Below, piece by piece: positions 52,955-61,221 of a stretch of 64,000 nt of DNA (position 1 is the first letter of the stretch; each line of letters opens with the position of its first letter). Under the pieces are notes generated by a model. That model was not told where the DNA came from. It made no database searches and saw nothing but the letters and a program-made list of their open reading frames with translations. Origin of the DNA: Teichococcus vastitatis (GTDB lineage Bacteria > Pseudomonadota > Alphaproteobacteria > Acetobacterales > Acetobacteraceae); NCBI RefSeq assembly GCF_003604215.1, contig NZ_QXGS01000015.1, positions 1-64,000 on the forward strand, read 5' to 3'. The position numbers and the translations under genes are program-made.

Positions 52955-53072
52955 CTTGTCTCCCACCCCTGCCTTCCTGACCTGCCGGCTGTTTCAGGAA
53001 CCGTTTCGGGACGAAGGGCGTCGCGCCTTCCTTGTGCGCGACAGACAACCGGCCCTATCGGGGGCACTGCTG

Positions 53073-53092
53073 AAATAGATAGCTATCTATTT
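53073..53092. repeat. partition-region palindrome C
   Basis: AAATAGATAGCTATCTATTT is a perfect 20-base palindrome that shares GATAGCTATC with site B. It lies in the noncoding stretch after the partition genes and is a likely parS-type centromere site. Confidence 0.7.
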
Positions 53093-53157
53093 TGTTCGCG
53101 ATGCTGGCCGGGACCGCCTGGGGCGCCTGCCATAGCGGGGGTGCTTGCTGGACAACT

Positions 53158-53168
53158 GATAATCATTC
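53158..53168 (+). promoter_or_regulatory. Fur-box-like sequence before the iron-binding protein gene
   Basis: GATAATCATTC lies 34 bases before the start of the iron-binding protein and matches the core of the Fur box (GATAATGATAATCATTATC). It suggests iron-dependent repression. Only one half is well conserved. Confidence 0.5.
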
Positions 53169-53201
53169 ACAACTCGCCCAGGAAACGATCAGGGAAAACT
53201 C

Positions 53202-54239
53202 ATGCTCCTCCGCCCCGTCCGGGCCGCCCTTGGCGGGCTGTCCCTGCTGCTCAGCGCCCAACTCGGCCAGGCAACCGCCGTCCAGGCCGCCGAGGTCAAC
53301 CTCTACACCACGCGCGAGCCGGCGCTGGTCAAGCCACTGCTCGACCGCTTCACCGCGCAGACCGGCACAACGGTCAACACCGTCTTCGTTCAGGGCGGCC
53401 TGGCGGAGCGCCTGGCGGCCGAGGGCGCCCGCTCGCCGGCCGACATCGCCATGGTGGTGGATGTCGGCAACCTGATGGAGCTGGTGGACCGCAACCTGTC
53501 CCAGCCGGTGGAATCCGCAGCCCTCAGCGCCGCCGTTCCGGCCGGGCTGCGCGCCCCGGATGGCCGCTGGTTCGCGCTCTCGACCCGCGCCCGCGCCATC
53601 TATGCCTCGCGTGAGCGGATCAGCGAGGCCGACGCGGCGAAGCTGACCTATGAGGATCTGGCCGACCCGCGCTTCAAGGGCCGCGTCTGCATCCGCTCCG
53701 GCCAGCATCCCTACAACACCGCGCTGTTCTCCTTTCTGCTGGTGAAGCATGGCGAGGCCTGGCTGCGTGACTACCTGACGGCGCTGAAGAACAATCTGGC
53801 CCGCCGCGCCGCGGGCGGCGACCGCGAGGTGGCGCGCGACATCCTGGCCGGCCTCTGCGATGTGGGCGTCGCCAACACCTATTATGTCGGGCTGATGCTG
53901 TCGGGCCGCGGCGGCGAGGAGCAGCGCCGCTGGGGCGGGGCGATCCGCACCGTGCTGCCGGCGTCCGGCGCCATGGTGAACCTGTCGGGCGCCGTGGTGG
54001 CGCGCCACGCGCCGAACCGGGCCGAGGCGGTGAAGCTGCTGGAGTTCCTGGTCTCGCCCGAGGCCCAGAAGCTGTATGCCGAGGCCAATTTCGAATATCC
54101 GGTTCGCCCGGACGCGGCGCTGGACCCGATCGTCGCCAGCTTCGGCAGGCTGGTGGTGGGCGATGTGCCCTTGCCCGAGATCGCGGCGCAGCGGGTGCGC
54201 GCCAGCCGCATCGTGGACGAGGTCGGGTTCGACCAGTAA
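53202..54239 (+). CDS. periplasmic iron(III)-binding protein (FbpA/FutA-like)
   Basis: This 345-residue binding protein has a signal peptide (LGGLSLLLSAQLGQATAVQA, cleaved before AEVNLY). The mature N-terminus VNLYTTREPALVKPLLDRF is characteristic of ferric-iron-binding class proteins. The iron-ligand tyrosines appear in VANTYYVGLM. It should pass Fe(III) to the permease encoded downstream. A Fur-like box lies before the gene. A strong hairpin without T-run follows at 54250, probably making the binding protein more abundant than the permease. Confidence 0.9.
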   Translation: MLLRPVRAALGGLSLLLSAQLGQATAVQAAEVNLYTTREPALVKPLLDRFTAQTGTTVNTVFVQGGLAERLAAEGARSPADIAMVVDVGNLMELVDRNLSQPVESAALSAAVPAGLRAPDGRWFALSTRARAIYASRERISEADAAKLTYEDLADPRFKGRVCIRSGQHPYNTALFSFLLVKHGEAWLRDYLTALKNNLARRAAGGDREVARDILAGLCDVGVANTYYVGLMLSGRGGEEQRRWGGAIRTVLPASGAMVNLSGAVVARHAPNRAEAVKLLEFLVSPEAQKLYAEANFEYPVRPDAALDPIVASFGRLVVGDVPLPEIAAQRVRASRIVDEVGFDQ

Positions 54240-54249
54240 ACACCGGCAA

Positions 54250-54274
54250 GGCCGCGGGAAGCCCTCCCGCGGCC
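54250..54274 (+). terminator. hairpin between binding-protein and permease genes
   Basis: A 10-base stem, GGCCGCGGGA (54250-54259) and TCCCGCGGCC (54265-54274), with a 5-base loop. There is no T-run, so it may act as an mRNA-stabilising or partial terminator. Confidence 0.45.
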
Positions 54275-54350
54275 ATGCCATCCTCGCCGGGCGCCCCGTC
54301 GCCCGTTCCGGTGGTGGACGCCCGCCCTTCCTGAAACGGCACATCCTTCC

Positions 54351-56102
54351 GTGAAGCTTCTGCGCGTCCTTGCGGCCTTGTGTGCCGCCCCCGTCGCGCT
54401 GCCGGTGCTGGCGCTGCTGCCCGCCGCCGCCGCCGGGTCGGGCGACCTTTGGCCGCACCTGTTGCGCTTCGTGCTGCCGCGCGCCCTGCTGGAATCCGCC
54501 CTGCTGCTGGCCGGCGTCGGCGTTGTGGTGGTGACGGTGGGGGCGGGCTGCGCTTGGCTGGTCAGCTGCTACCGGTTCCCGGGCCGCAGGCTGCTCACCG
54601 GCGCGCTGATGCTGCCGCTGGCGCTGCCGACCTATGTCGCCGCCTATGCCTGGCTCGACGTGCTGCATCCGGCGGGACCGGTGCAGATGGCGCTGCGCCG
54701 GGTGCTGGGCGTCACCGATCCGCGCGCTATCCCGCTGCCGGAGATCCGCTCGCTGGGCGGCTGCGTGATGGTTCTGGGGATGGTGCTGTTTCCCTATGTC
54801 TATCTGGCGGCGCGCGCCGCCTTCCAGACCCAGGGGGCCGATGCGCTGCGCGCCGGCCGTGCCGCCGGGGCAGGGGGCTGGCGGTTGTTCCGCCGCATCG
54901 GCCTGCCCATGGCGCGCCCGGCCATCGCCGCCGGCACCGCGCTGGCCCTGCTCGAAACGTTGAACGATGTGGGCGCCAGCGAATTCCTCGGCGTCCGCAC
55001 CCTCACCGTCTCGGTCTACGTCACCTGGATCACCCGGTCCTCGCTGGAAGGAGCGGCGCAGATCGCCCTGCTGCTGCTGCTGCTGGTGGGCGCCGTGATG
55101 CTGCTGGAGCGCCAGGGCCAGCGGGCCGGCGCGCATGAGGCGGCGCACCCCGCCCGCGCCGAATTGCAGACGCTGCGCGGGCCGGCCGGCCTGGCCGCCA
55201 CGCTGTTCTGTGCCGTGCCGGTGCTGCTCGGCTTCGCCATCCCGGTGGCCTACCTGGCCTGGGCGGCGTGGCAGCGCGTCGCCCGGTTCGGCCTGCCGCC
55301 GGAACTCGGGCAATGGATCGGCAACAGCGCCCTGCTGGCCGGGCTGGCCACCATCCTGGCGCTCGGCGCCGCGCTGCTGCTGGCCTTCACCGCCCGGCGC
55401 GACCGCACCGCCGCCGGGCCGGCCCGCGCCGGCGCCGTGCTGCTGCGCTTCGGCATGCTGGGCTATGCGCTGCCGGGCGGCGTGGCGGCCGTCGGGCTGA
55501 TCATCGCCTTCGGCGGCATCGACGCGGCGCTCGGCCTGCTCGGGCGCTGGGCGCCGCCGCTGCTCTCGGGCAGCCTGGCGGCGGTGGTGCTGGCCTATCT
55601 GATCCGCTTCCTGGCGATCCCGGCGGGCGGGCTGGACGCCGCCTATGCCCGGCTGCGGCGCGAGGTGGATTGGTCGGCGCGCGCCGCCGGGGCGGGGGAG
55701 GCACGGCTGCTCTGGCGCATCCACCTGCCGCTGCTGCTGCCGGCCCTGTCTGCCGCGGCGCTGCTGCTGTTCCTCGATGCCATGAAGGAACTGCCCGCCA
55801 CCCTGTTGCTGCGGCCGCTGAACACCGAAACCCTGGCCACGGCGCTGTATGCCGAGGCGGCGCGGGGCACCTATGAGAACGGCGCCGTGGCGGCGCTGAT
55901 GCTGGTGCTGATCGGCCTGCCGCCGATCCTGCTGCTGGCCACGGCCCGCCGCTTCTTTCCGGCCGAGGGGCGCGCCGGGCGTGGCCTGCGGCCGGTTCTG
56001 CCAACGGACCTGCCAATGGATCTGCCAGCGGGCCTGTCGGCGGGGATCGTCAGCGGACCTCCCGGGCTCCACGCCGCCGCGGGATCCCGGCGCAACCGCT
56101 GA
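54351..56102 (+). CDS. iron ABC transporter permease (FbpB-like, two-domain)
   Basis: This 583-residue protein is a tandem permease. Each half has a block of hydrophobic helices and an EAA-type loop: AGRAAGAGGWRLFRRIGLPM (about 165-190) and ARAAGAGEARLLWRIHLPLL (about 445-470). Two-domain permeases of this kind serve Fe(III) binding proteins such as FbpA. The start is GTG 54351. No ATPase (FbpC) follows; the next gene is CheZ-like. So the ATPase must be encoded elsewhere or the system is incomplete. The C-terminus carries a LP-rich tail (LPTDLPMDLPAGLSAG). Confidence 0.88.
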   Translation: MKLLRVLAALCAAPVALPVLALLPAAAAGSGDLWPHLLRFVLPRALLESALLLAGVGVVVVTVGAGCAWLVSCYRFPGRRLLTGALMLPLALPTYVAAYAWLDVLHPAGPVQMALRRVLGVTDPRAIPLPEIRSLGGCVMVLGMVLFPYVYLAARAAFQTQGADALRAGRAAGAGGWRLFRRIGLPMARPAIAAGTALALLETLNDVGASEFLGVRTLTVSVYVTWITRSSLEGAAQIALLLLLLVGAVMLLERQGQRAGAHEAAHPARAELQTLRGPAGLAATLFCAVPVLLGFAIPVAYLAWAAWQRVARFGLPPELGQWIGNSALLAGLATILALGAALLLAFTARRDRTAAGPARAGAVLLRFGMLGYALPGGVAAVGLIIAFGGIDAALGLLGRWAPPLLSGSLAAVVLAYLIRFLAIPAGGLDAAYARLRREVDWSARAAGAGEARLLWRIHLPLLLPALSAAALLLFLDAMKELPATLLLRPLNTETLATALYAEAARGTYENGAVAALMLVLIGLPPILLLATARRFFPAEGRAGRGLRPVLPTDLPMDLPAGLSAGIVSGPPGLHAAAGSRRNR

Positions 56103-56194
56103 AGCCCGGTGCCATGGGCGTGCCGCAGCAACCGGCCGTTTACCTCCGGGCCGTAGAACCCAGGGTGCCACGACCAGCCCATCGGAGTTCCGCC

Positions 56195-56881
56195 ATGACC
56201 GCCCAGGCCCCGACCCCGCACGCCCTGGCCGTGGCCTCCGCGGATCTGCGCGCCATCATCCGGGCCGAGATGGCGCCGATGTTCACCGAGCTCCGCGGCT
56301 TCATGGACCGCCGCATCGCCGAGCTGAGCGCCGAGGTCAGCGCCACCTCCGACATGGCCGACATGGCGGAGGAGAACATCACCCGGAAGCTCGGCCAGGT
56401 GCACGAGCAGATCGCCAAGCTGGTGGCCATTCCCGCCGCCAGCACGCGCAACAGCGGGCTGGAGCTGGAAGCTGTGGTGCAGGCCACGGAAGCCGCCGCC
56501 AACACCATCATGGAAGCCACCGAGGCCATCCAGGCCTGGATCAACAGCGGCCAGAAGGACCAGGCCTCGATTGAGGCGCTGTCGGCGCGGGTCAACTCGA
56601 TCTTCGAGGCCTGTTCCTTCCAGGACGTCACCGGACAGCGCATCCGCCGCGCCATCCAGCACCTGCAGCAGGTGGAAACCATGCTGGAGCACATCGTGCC
56701 CGGCGCGATGATCGAGATGGCGGCGCCGCAGGTGCGGGTGGCGACGCAGATGCGCACCGCCAGCGAGGAAGCGCAGAAGACCCCCGACCTGTCCCAGGCC
56801 GACATCGATGCGCTGCTGAACGGCCCCCCGCCCGGTGCCGAGATGTCCCAGGCCGACATCGACGCGTTGCTGAACGGCTGA
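56195..56881 (+). CDS. CheZ-like protein with duplicated C-terminal CheY-binding-type motif
   Basis: This 228-residue protein has a helical middle part (RRIAELSAEVSATSDMADMA) and then SIFEACSFQDVTGQRIRRAI, which matches the catalytic QDxTGQ region of CheZ phosphatases. The last 32 residues carry two copies of SQADIDALLNG separated by a short PPPGAEM linker. This sequence resembles the FliM/CheZ peptide that binds phospho-CheY. It stands alone with no other chemotaxis genes around. ATG 56195 follows GGAG at good distance. Confidence 0.78.
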   Translation: MTAQAPTPHALAVASADLRAIIRAEMAPMFTELRGFMDRRIAELSAEVSATSDMADMAEENITRKLGQVHEQIAKLVAIPAASTRNSGLELEAVVQATEAAANTIMEATEAIQAWINSGQKDQASIEALSARVNSIFEACSFQDVTGQRIRRAIQHLQQVETMLEHIVPGAMIEMAAPQVRVATQMRTASEEAQKTPDLSQADIDALLNGPPPGAEMSQADIDALLNG

Positions 56882-56899
56882 GGCCGCCCGGCGGCCGGC

Positions 56900-57811
56900 T
56901 CAGGCGGCGCCCTCGATCCGCCCGCGCAGGCTGGCGATCTCGTCCGCCAGGTGATCGAGCATAACCCGGATCCGCGGCGTGTGCCGCAGGTCCGGATGCG
57001 TCAGCAGCCACAATTCGGTGGCTAGGCCGGGCTCCGGCGGCGCCAGCCGGCGCAGGTCCGGGGAAGCATCGCCGGCGAAGCAGGGCAGGTGGGCGATCCC
57101 CAGCCCCGCCCGCACGGCCAGCACCAGCGCCTGCACGGAATCAAACCGCCCGGCGATGCGCGCCTCCGCCACCCGGCCGCGCAGAAAGCGCGCCGCCGCC
57201 AGATGGCCCAGCGCGTCGGACAGGGACAGCCACTGCGCCTCCTCCAGCAACTGCGCCAGCGGCGGCGGCTCGGCCGCCTGGGCCGCCGCCGGGCCGTAGA
57301 GCGCCCAGCCCAGGCGCGCCAGGCGCCGCCCCACCAGGGTGTCCGGCGGCGCCGGCGTGGCGCGCAGGGCGATGTCGGCATCCCGGCGCGACAGGTTCAG
57401 CGCCGCGTTGCCGGTGACCACGTCCAGCCGGATCGCCGGATGCGCCCGGCGGAAGCGCACCAGCATCGGCAGCAGCAGCTCGGCCAGCAGGCTGTCGCTG
57501 GTGGCGATGCGCACCTCGCCCTCCGGCACCGGGGCGAGGCCCGCCAGACGGCGCGTGACGTCGTTGATGTCGGCATCGACCCGCCCCGCCAGCGCCACCA
57601 CGGCCTCGCCGGCGGCGGTCGGCACGTAGCCGCTGCGGTGCCGCTCGAACAGTGCCACGCCCAGCATCGCCTCCAGCTGGCGCAGGCGGCGGAACACGGT
57701 GGAATGATTGATGCCGAGCCGCGCGGCGGCGGCGGGCAGGCTGCGGGCCCCGGCCACGGCATGAACCAGGCGCACATCATCCCAGGCGATGGAGTGGACG
57801 GGGCTGGGCAT
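56900..57811 (-). CDS. LysR-family transcriptional regulator
   Basis: This 303-residue regulator has an N-terminal helix-turn-helix (ARSLPAAAARLGINHSTVFR, then RLRQLEAMLGVALFER) and a C-terminal ligand-sensing domain (GEVRIATSDSLLAELLLPML, RRDADIALRATPAP). It is divergent from the dioxygenase/esterase/pirin genes and most likely controls them. A GGAGG site before ATG 57811 supports this start. Confidence 0.9.
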   Translation of the reverse strand: MPSPVHSIAWDDVRLVHAVAGARSLPAAAARLGINHSTVFRRLRQLEAMLGVALFERHRSGYVPTAAGEAVVALAGRVDADINDVTRRLAGLAPVPEGEVRIATSDSLLAELLLPMLVRFRRAHPAIRLDVVTGNAALNLSRRDADIALRATPAPPDTLVGRRLARLGWALYGPAAAQAAEPPPLAQLLEEAQWLSLSDALGHLAAARFLRGRVAEARIAGRFDSVQALVLAVRAGLGIAHLPCFAGDASPDLRRLAPPEPGLATELWLLTHPDLRHTPRIRVMLDHLADEIASLRGRIEGAA

Positions 57812-57987
57812 GCGGCCTCCGGAGCGGGTGGGATGTGGAGGCTGGCATTGATCGCCCTGCAATTCCATGGGCATGAAAGCAGGAACAGCATTGCAATGAT
57901 GCAATCAGTTTCGGCTGGCCCGCGGACCCGCCTTGCCTGTTTGCTGTTCCGGACGGCGCCGATGCGCCCCGCAACAGGAGAGCCACC

Positions 57988-58911
57988 ATGATCCAGAACG
58001 GCATCCACCATGTCACCGCCATTGCCGGCCCGGCGCGGCGCAACCTGGATTTCTACACCCGCACCCTGGGGCTGCGGCTGGTGAAGAAGACGGTGAACTT
58101 CGACGATCCTGGCGCCTACCACCTCTACTACGGCGACGCCGCCGGCAGCCCTGGCACCATCCTGACCTTCTTCCCCTGGGAGAACGCCGCCGCCGGCCGC
58201 AATGGCGTGGGCGAGCTGCAGGAAACCGTGTTCCGCGTGCCGCAGGGCGCGCTCGGCTTCTGGACCCAGCGGCTGATGGCGCATGGCCTGGAGCGCGGCG
58301 AGCACTTCGGCGAGACGCTGCTGCAATTCCGCGATCCGGACGGCCTGCGGCTGGCGCTGGCCGGCCTGCCCGGCATCGAGGCCGAGCCGGCCTGGACCGC
58401 GAACGGCATCGCCGCCGAGCATGCCATCCGCGGCTTCCACAGCGTCAGCCTGATGCTGGAGCGGAGCGAGGCGACCGGTGCCATCCTGTCCGACCTGTTC
58501 GGCTTCGAGAGCGCGGCACGCGAGGGCGACACGGTGCGCTACCAGGTGCCGGGCCAGGCACTGGGCGGCATCGTCGACCTGCGCGCGGTGGGCGGCTTCC
58601 TGCCGGCGCGCCTCGGCCACGGCTCGGTGCACCACCTGGCCTTCCGCGCTGCCGACGACGCGGCGCAGCAGGCGATGGTGCGCAGGCTGGCCGAGAACCA
58701 CCGCATCCAGGCCACCGAGCAGAAGGACCGCGACTACTTCCGCTCGGTGTATTTCCGCGAGCCCGGCCACGTGCTGTTCGAGATCGCGACCGACAGCCCC
58801 GGCTTTGCGGTGGACGAGCCGGCGGAGCAGCTGGGTCAGGCGCTGAAGCTGCCGCGCTTCCTGCAGCCGCACCGCGACACCATCGAGGCGGCGCTGCCCG
58901 CCCTGGCCTGA
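57988..58911 (+). CDS. ring-cleaving dioxygenase (glyoxalase-fold, MhqO-like)
   Basis: This 307-residue extradiol-type protein has two vicinal-oxygen-chelate modules. Metal-binding residues are visible as IHHVTAIAG (N-terminal His), HLAFRAADD and FEIATDSPGF (Glu). The N-terminus matches MhqO-like ring-cleaving dioxygenases of quinone-stress operons. A GGAGAG site precedes ATG 57988. It lies with an esterase and a pirin, a set that resembles Bacillus mhq operons for quinone detoxification. Confidence 0.88.
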   Translation: MIQNGIHHVTAIAGPARRNLDFYTRTLGLRLVKKTVNFDDPGAYHLYYGDAAGSPGTILTFFPWENAAAGRNGVGELQETVFRVPQGALGFWTQRLMAHGLERGEHFGETLLQFRDPDGLRLALAGLPGIEAEPAWTANGIAAEHAIRGFHSVSLMLERSEATGAILSDLFGFESAAREGDTVRYQVPGQALGGIVDLRAVGGFLPARLGHGSVHHLAFRAADDAAQQAMVRRLAENHRIQATEQKDRDYFRSVYFREPGHVLFEIATDSPGFAVDEPAEQLGQALKLPRFLQPHRDTIEAALPALA

Positions 58912-58940
58912 CCCGTTCCCGGCCCGAAGGAGTACCGGCC

Positions 58941-59594
58941 ATGAGCCCGGACGATCTTGGCTTCGCCTACCGTTTCGAGCCCGGCACCGACGCCGCGCGG
59001 CCGCCCCTGCTGCTGCTGCACGGCACCGGCGGCGACGAGGATGACCTGCTGCCGCTCGGCCGCGCCGTGGCGCCGGGGGCGGCGCTGCTGTCGCCGCGCG
59101 GCCGGGTGCTGGAGCACGGCATGCCGCGCTTCTTCCGCCGCCTGTCGGAAGGTGTGTTCGACGAGGACAGCCTCCGATCGGAGGCGGCGGCGCTGGCCGG
59201 CTTCGTGCGGTCGGCGCGGGCACGGCATGGGCTGGCGGCACCGGTCGCGCTGGGCTTCTCCAACGGTGCCAACATTGCCGCGGCGCTGCTGCTGCTGCAT
59301 CCGGGGCTGCTGCGTGGCGCGGCGCTGCTGCGCGCCATGGTGCCGCTGCGGCAGCCGTCGGCGGTGGACCTCGGCGGCACGAGCGTGCTGCTGTTGTCCG
59401 GCGCGGCAGACCCGATCGTGCCGGCGCCCAACAGCGCCGCCCTGGCCAGGCAGCTGGAGGGCGCCGGCGCCGCCGTCACCCACCGGGCCCTGCCGCTCGG
59501 CCACGGGCTTTCGCAGATGGATGTGACGCTGGCGCGCGGCTGGCTGGACGCATTCCGGCCGCCACAACAGGGAGGAACCCAGGATGAGCGTTGA
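58941..59594 (+). CDS. alpha/beta hydrolase (MhqD-like carboxylesterase)
   Basis: This 217-residue serine hydrolase has [18 protein letters not shown] (oxyanion region) and the nucleophile in [12 protein letters not shown] (GFSNG). The acid is in SGAADPIVP and the base in LGHGLSQMD. It belongs to the phospholipase/carboxylesterase family seen in quinone-detoxification operons. The start follows GAAGGAG. It overlaps the pirin gene by 11 bases, so translation is probably coupled. Confidence 0.85.
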   Translation: MSPDDLGFAYRFEPGTDAARPPLLLLHGTGGDEDDLLPLGRAVAPGAALLSPRGRVLEHGMPRFFRRLSEGVFDEDSLRSEAAALAGFVRSARARHGLAAPVALGFSNGANIAAALLLLHPGLLRGAALLRAMVPLRQPSAVDLGGTSVLLLSGAADPIVPAPNSAALARQLEGAGAAVTHRALPLGHGLSQMDVTLARGWLDAFRPPQQGGTQDER

Positions 59595-60555
59595 ACATGA
59601 TCCCGCCGAGGCCCCGCTCGGCCTGCCGGACTGCGTCGGCCAGGTGATCGTGCCGCGGGCACACGACATCGGCGGCTTCGAGGTGCGACGCGCCCTGCCG
59701 GCCCGGGGGCGGCAGATGGTCGGCCCCTTCATCTTCTTTGACCAGATGGGGCCGGGTGAGTTCCTGTCCGGCAAGGGGCTGGATGTGCGGCCGCACCCGC
59801 ATATCGGCCTGTCCACCGTGACCTACCTGTTCGACGGCGCCATCCAGCACCGCGACAGCCTGGGCTCCGACCAGCCGATCGTGCCGGGCGACGTCAACTG
59901 GATGACCGCCGGGCGCGGCATCATCCATTCCGAGCGCACCGGCAATGCGCTGCGCGGCACCGGCAGCAAGCTGTTCGGCATCCAGTCCTGGGTGGCGCTG
60001 CCGCGCCACGCCGAGGACACCGCGCCGGGTTTCGCCCACCATCCCGGCGCCACCCTGCCGATGATCGAGGATGGCGGCGTGCGGCTGCGGCTGATCGCCG
60101 GGGAAGCCTGGGGCGGGCGGGCCCCCGTGGCGACGCAGTCCGACCTGTTCTACGCCGATGCGGTGCTGGCGCCCGGCGCCCGGCTGCCGCTGCCCGACCG
60201 GCACGAGGAGCGTGCCGCCTATGTGCTGGAGGGCGAGGTGGAGGTGGCGGGCGACCGCTTCGCGCCCGGCCGCATGCTGGTGTTCCGCGCCGGTGATGGC
60301 TTGGCGCTGCGGGCCGGCCCGCAGGGCGCGCGGCTGCTGATGCTGGGCGGCGCGGTGATGGATGGCCCCCGCTACCTGTTCTGGAACTTCGTGTCCTCCT
60401 CGCGCGAGCGGATCGAGCAGGCCAAGGCCGATTGGAAGGCCGGGCGCTTCGCCACGGTGCCCGGCGACGACCAGGAATTCATCCCCTTGCCGGAAGAACG
60501 GGTGCGGGTGCGGGCCGGGGTGCAGGCGCCCTCCGCCGGGTCGCCGACCAGCTAG
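59584..60555 (+). CDS. pirin family protein
   Basis: This 323-residue bicupin has [40 protein letters not shown] and [13 protein letters not shown]. These supply the metal-binding histidines and glutamate of bacterial pirins, some of which act as quercetinase-like dioxygenases. It is the third gene of the dioxygenase/esterase/pirin set. The C-terminus carries [20 protein letters not shown], also typical of the family. Confidence 0.9.
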   Translation: MSVEHDPAEAPLGLPDCVGQVIVPRAHDIGGFEVRRALPARGRQMVGPFIFFDQMGPGEFLSGKGLDVRPHPHIGLSTVTYLFDGAIQHRDSLGSDQPIVPGDVNWMTAGRGIIHSERTGNALRGTGSKLFGIQSWVALPRHAEDTAPGFAHHPGATLPMIEDGGVRLRLIAGEAWGGRAPVATQSDLFYADAVLAPGARLPLPDRHEERAAYVLEGEVEVAGDRFAPGRMLVFRAGDGLALRAGPQGARLLMLGGAVMDGPRYLFWNFVSSSRERIEQAKADWKAGRFATVPGDDQEFIPLPEERVRVRAGVQAPSAGSPTS

Positions 60556-60577
60556 GAGACAGCAGGGTTGAAAGCCA

Positions 60578-60602
60578 ATCCGGTAACCCCCGCTTACCGG
60601 AT
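60578..60602 (+). terminator. hairpin after the pirin gene
   Basis: A perfect 9-base stem, ATCCGGTAA (60578-60586) and TTACCGGAT (60594-60602), lies 22 bases after the stop codon, with no T-run. Possible terminator or transcript-end hairpin. Confidence 0.4.
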
Positions 60603-60895
60603 AACAGAACAAAGCGCCTTGCGGACGCCTATTGTCGAACGAAACGGGATGGCGCTGCCGGCTGACGATCAGCATGGCCAACCGCTACAACAGGGGGCCA
60701 GCGGCAACCCGTTCCCGACCAATGCCAAGGCGGGCAAGTTGCTCGCCAGCGGCCAGGCCGGCAGCCAGGTTGATGCGTGGCCAGATGCCGCCACGGAACA
60801 AGATCAGTCCGGAAGCTGCTTCACCTCCAGGAGCGCGAAAAGCATCCGGATTGTTTTGCAGATTGGTGCGCGATGTCACGCTGCCCCGGCACGCA

Positions 60896-60985
60896 AGTCC
60901 GATCCATCGGCCGCAGGGCTCGACTCAAATCCCTGCCGAAATCCATCGCATCCTCCAGCGGAGTGTCGATCCCGGCTTATGGATC
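60896..60985 (-). pseudogene. remnant of an LLM-class monooxygenase C-terminus
   Basis: On the minus strand the frame reads IDTPLEDAMDFGRDLSRALR followed by PMD. This matches the C-terminus of the intact monooxygenase at 15776 (DPLEDAVDFGRELIPALRSR) in residues and largely in DNA. No start or other domain is left. Confidence 0.65.
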
Positions 60986-61221
60986 ACCTCGGTGCCTTCC
61001 TCAGCGCATGGCCCACAAGGATCATGTGGAGGGACGCCCGGCCGCAGCAGCATCCGCTACCATGCTGACCCGACGAGGGCATCCAGTTCCGATGCGCGGA
61101 CCGGATGGCCTTGATGATTTTTTGAATTCCGATGGCCAGAAATGGCGCGCATCATCGCCGCCGTCGGGCTAAAGCGAGGCGTTACTGGACGGCTCCGTAA
61201 CGTCAAGAAGGGTGAAAAGGC

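Larger units (their letters stand above)
60556..61221. other. gene-poor region with decayed fragments
   Basis: These 666 bases have no intact gene. An inverted repeat ATCCGGTAA (60578-60586) / TTACCGGAT (60594-60602) follows the pirin gene. A remnant of a monooxygenase lies at about 60896-60985. The other frames look like shadows or debris of transferred DNA. Confidence 0.5.

Noticed and set aside
53163..56171. A minus-strand open frame of 1002 codons opposite the iron transporter genes
   Set aside because: Low-complexity shadow of the binding protein and permease; no domain or start site.
60568..61068. A 166-residue hypothetical gene after the pirin gene
   Set aside because: It runs antisense across the monooxygenase remnant, lacks a good start and has no domain.
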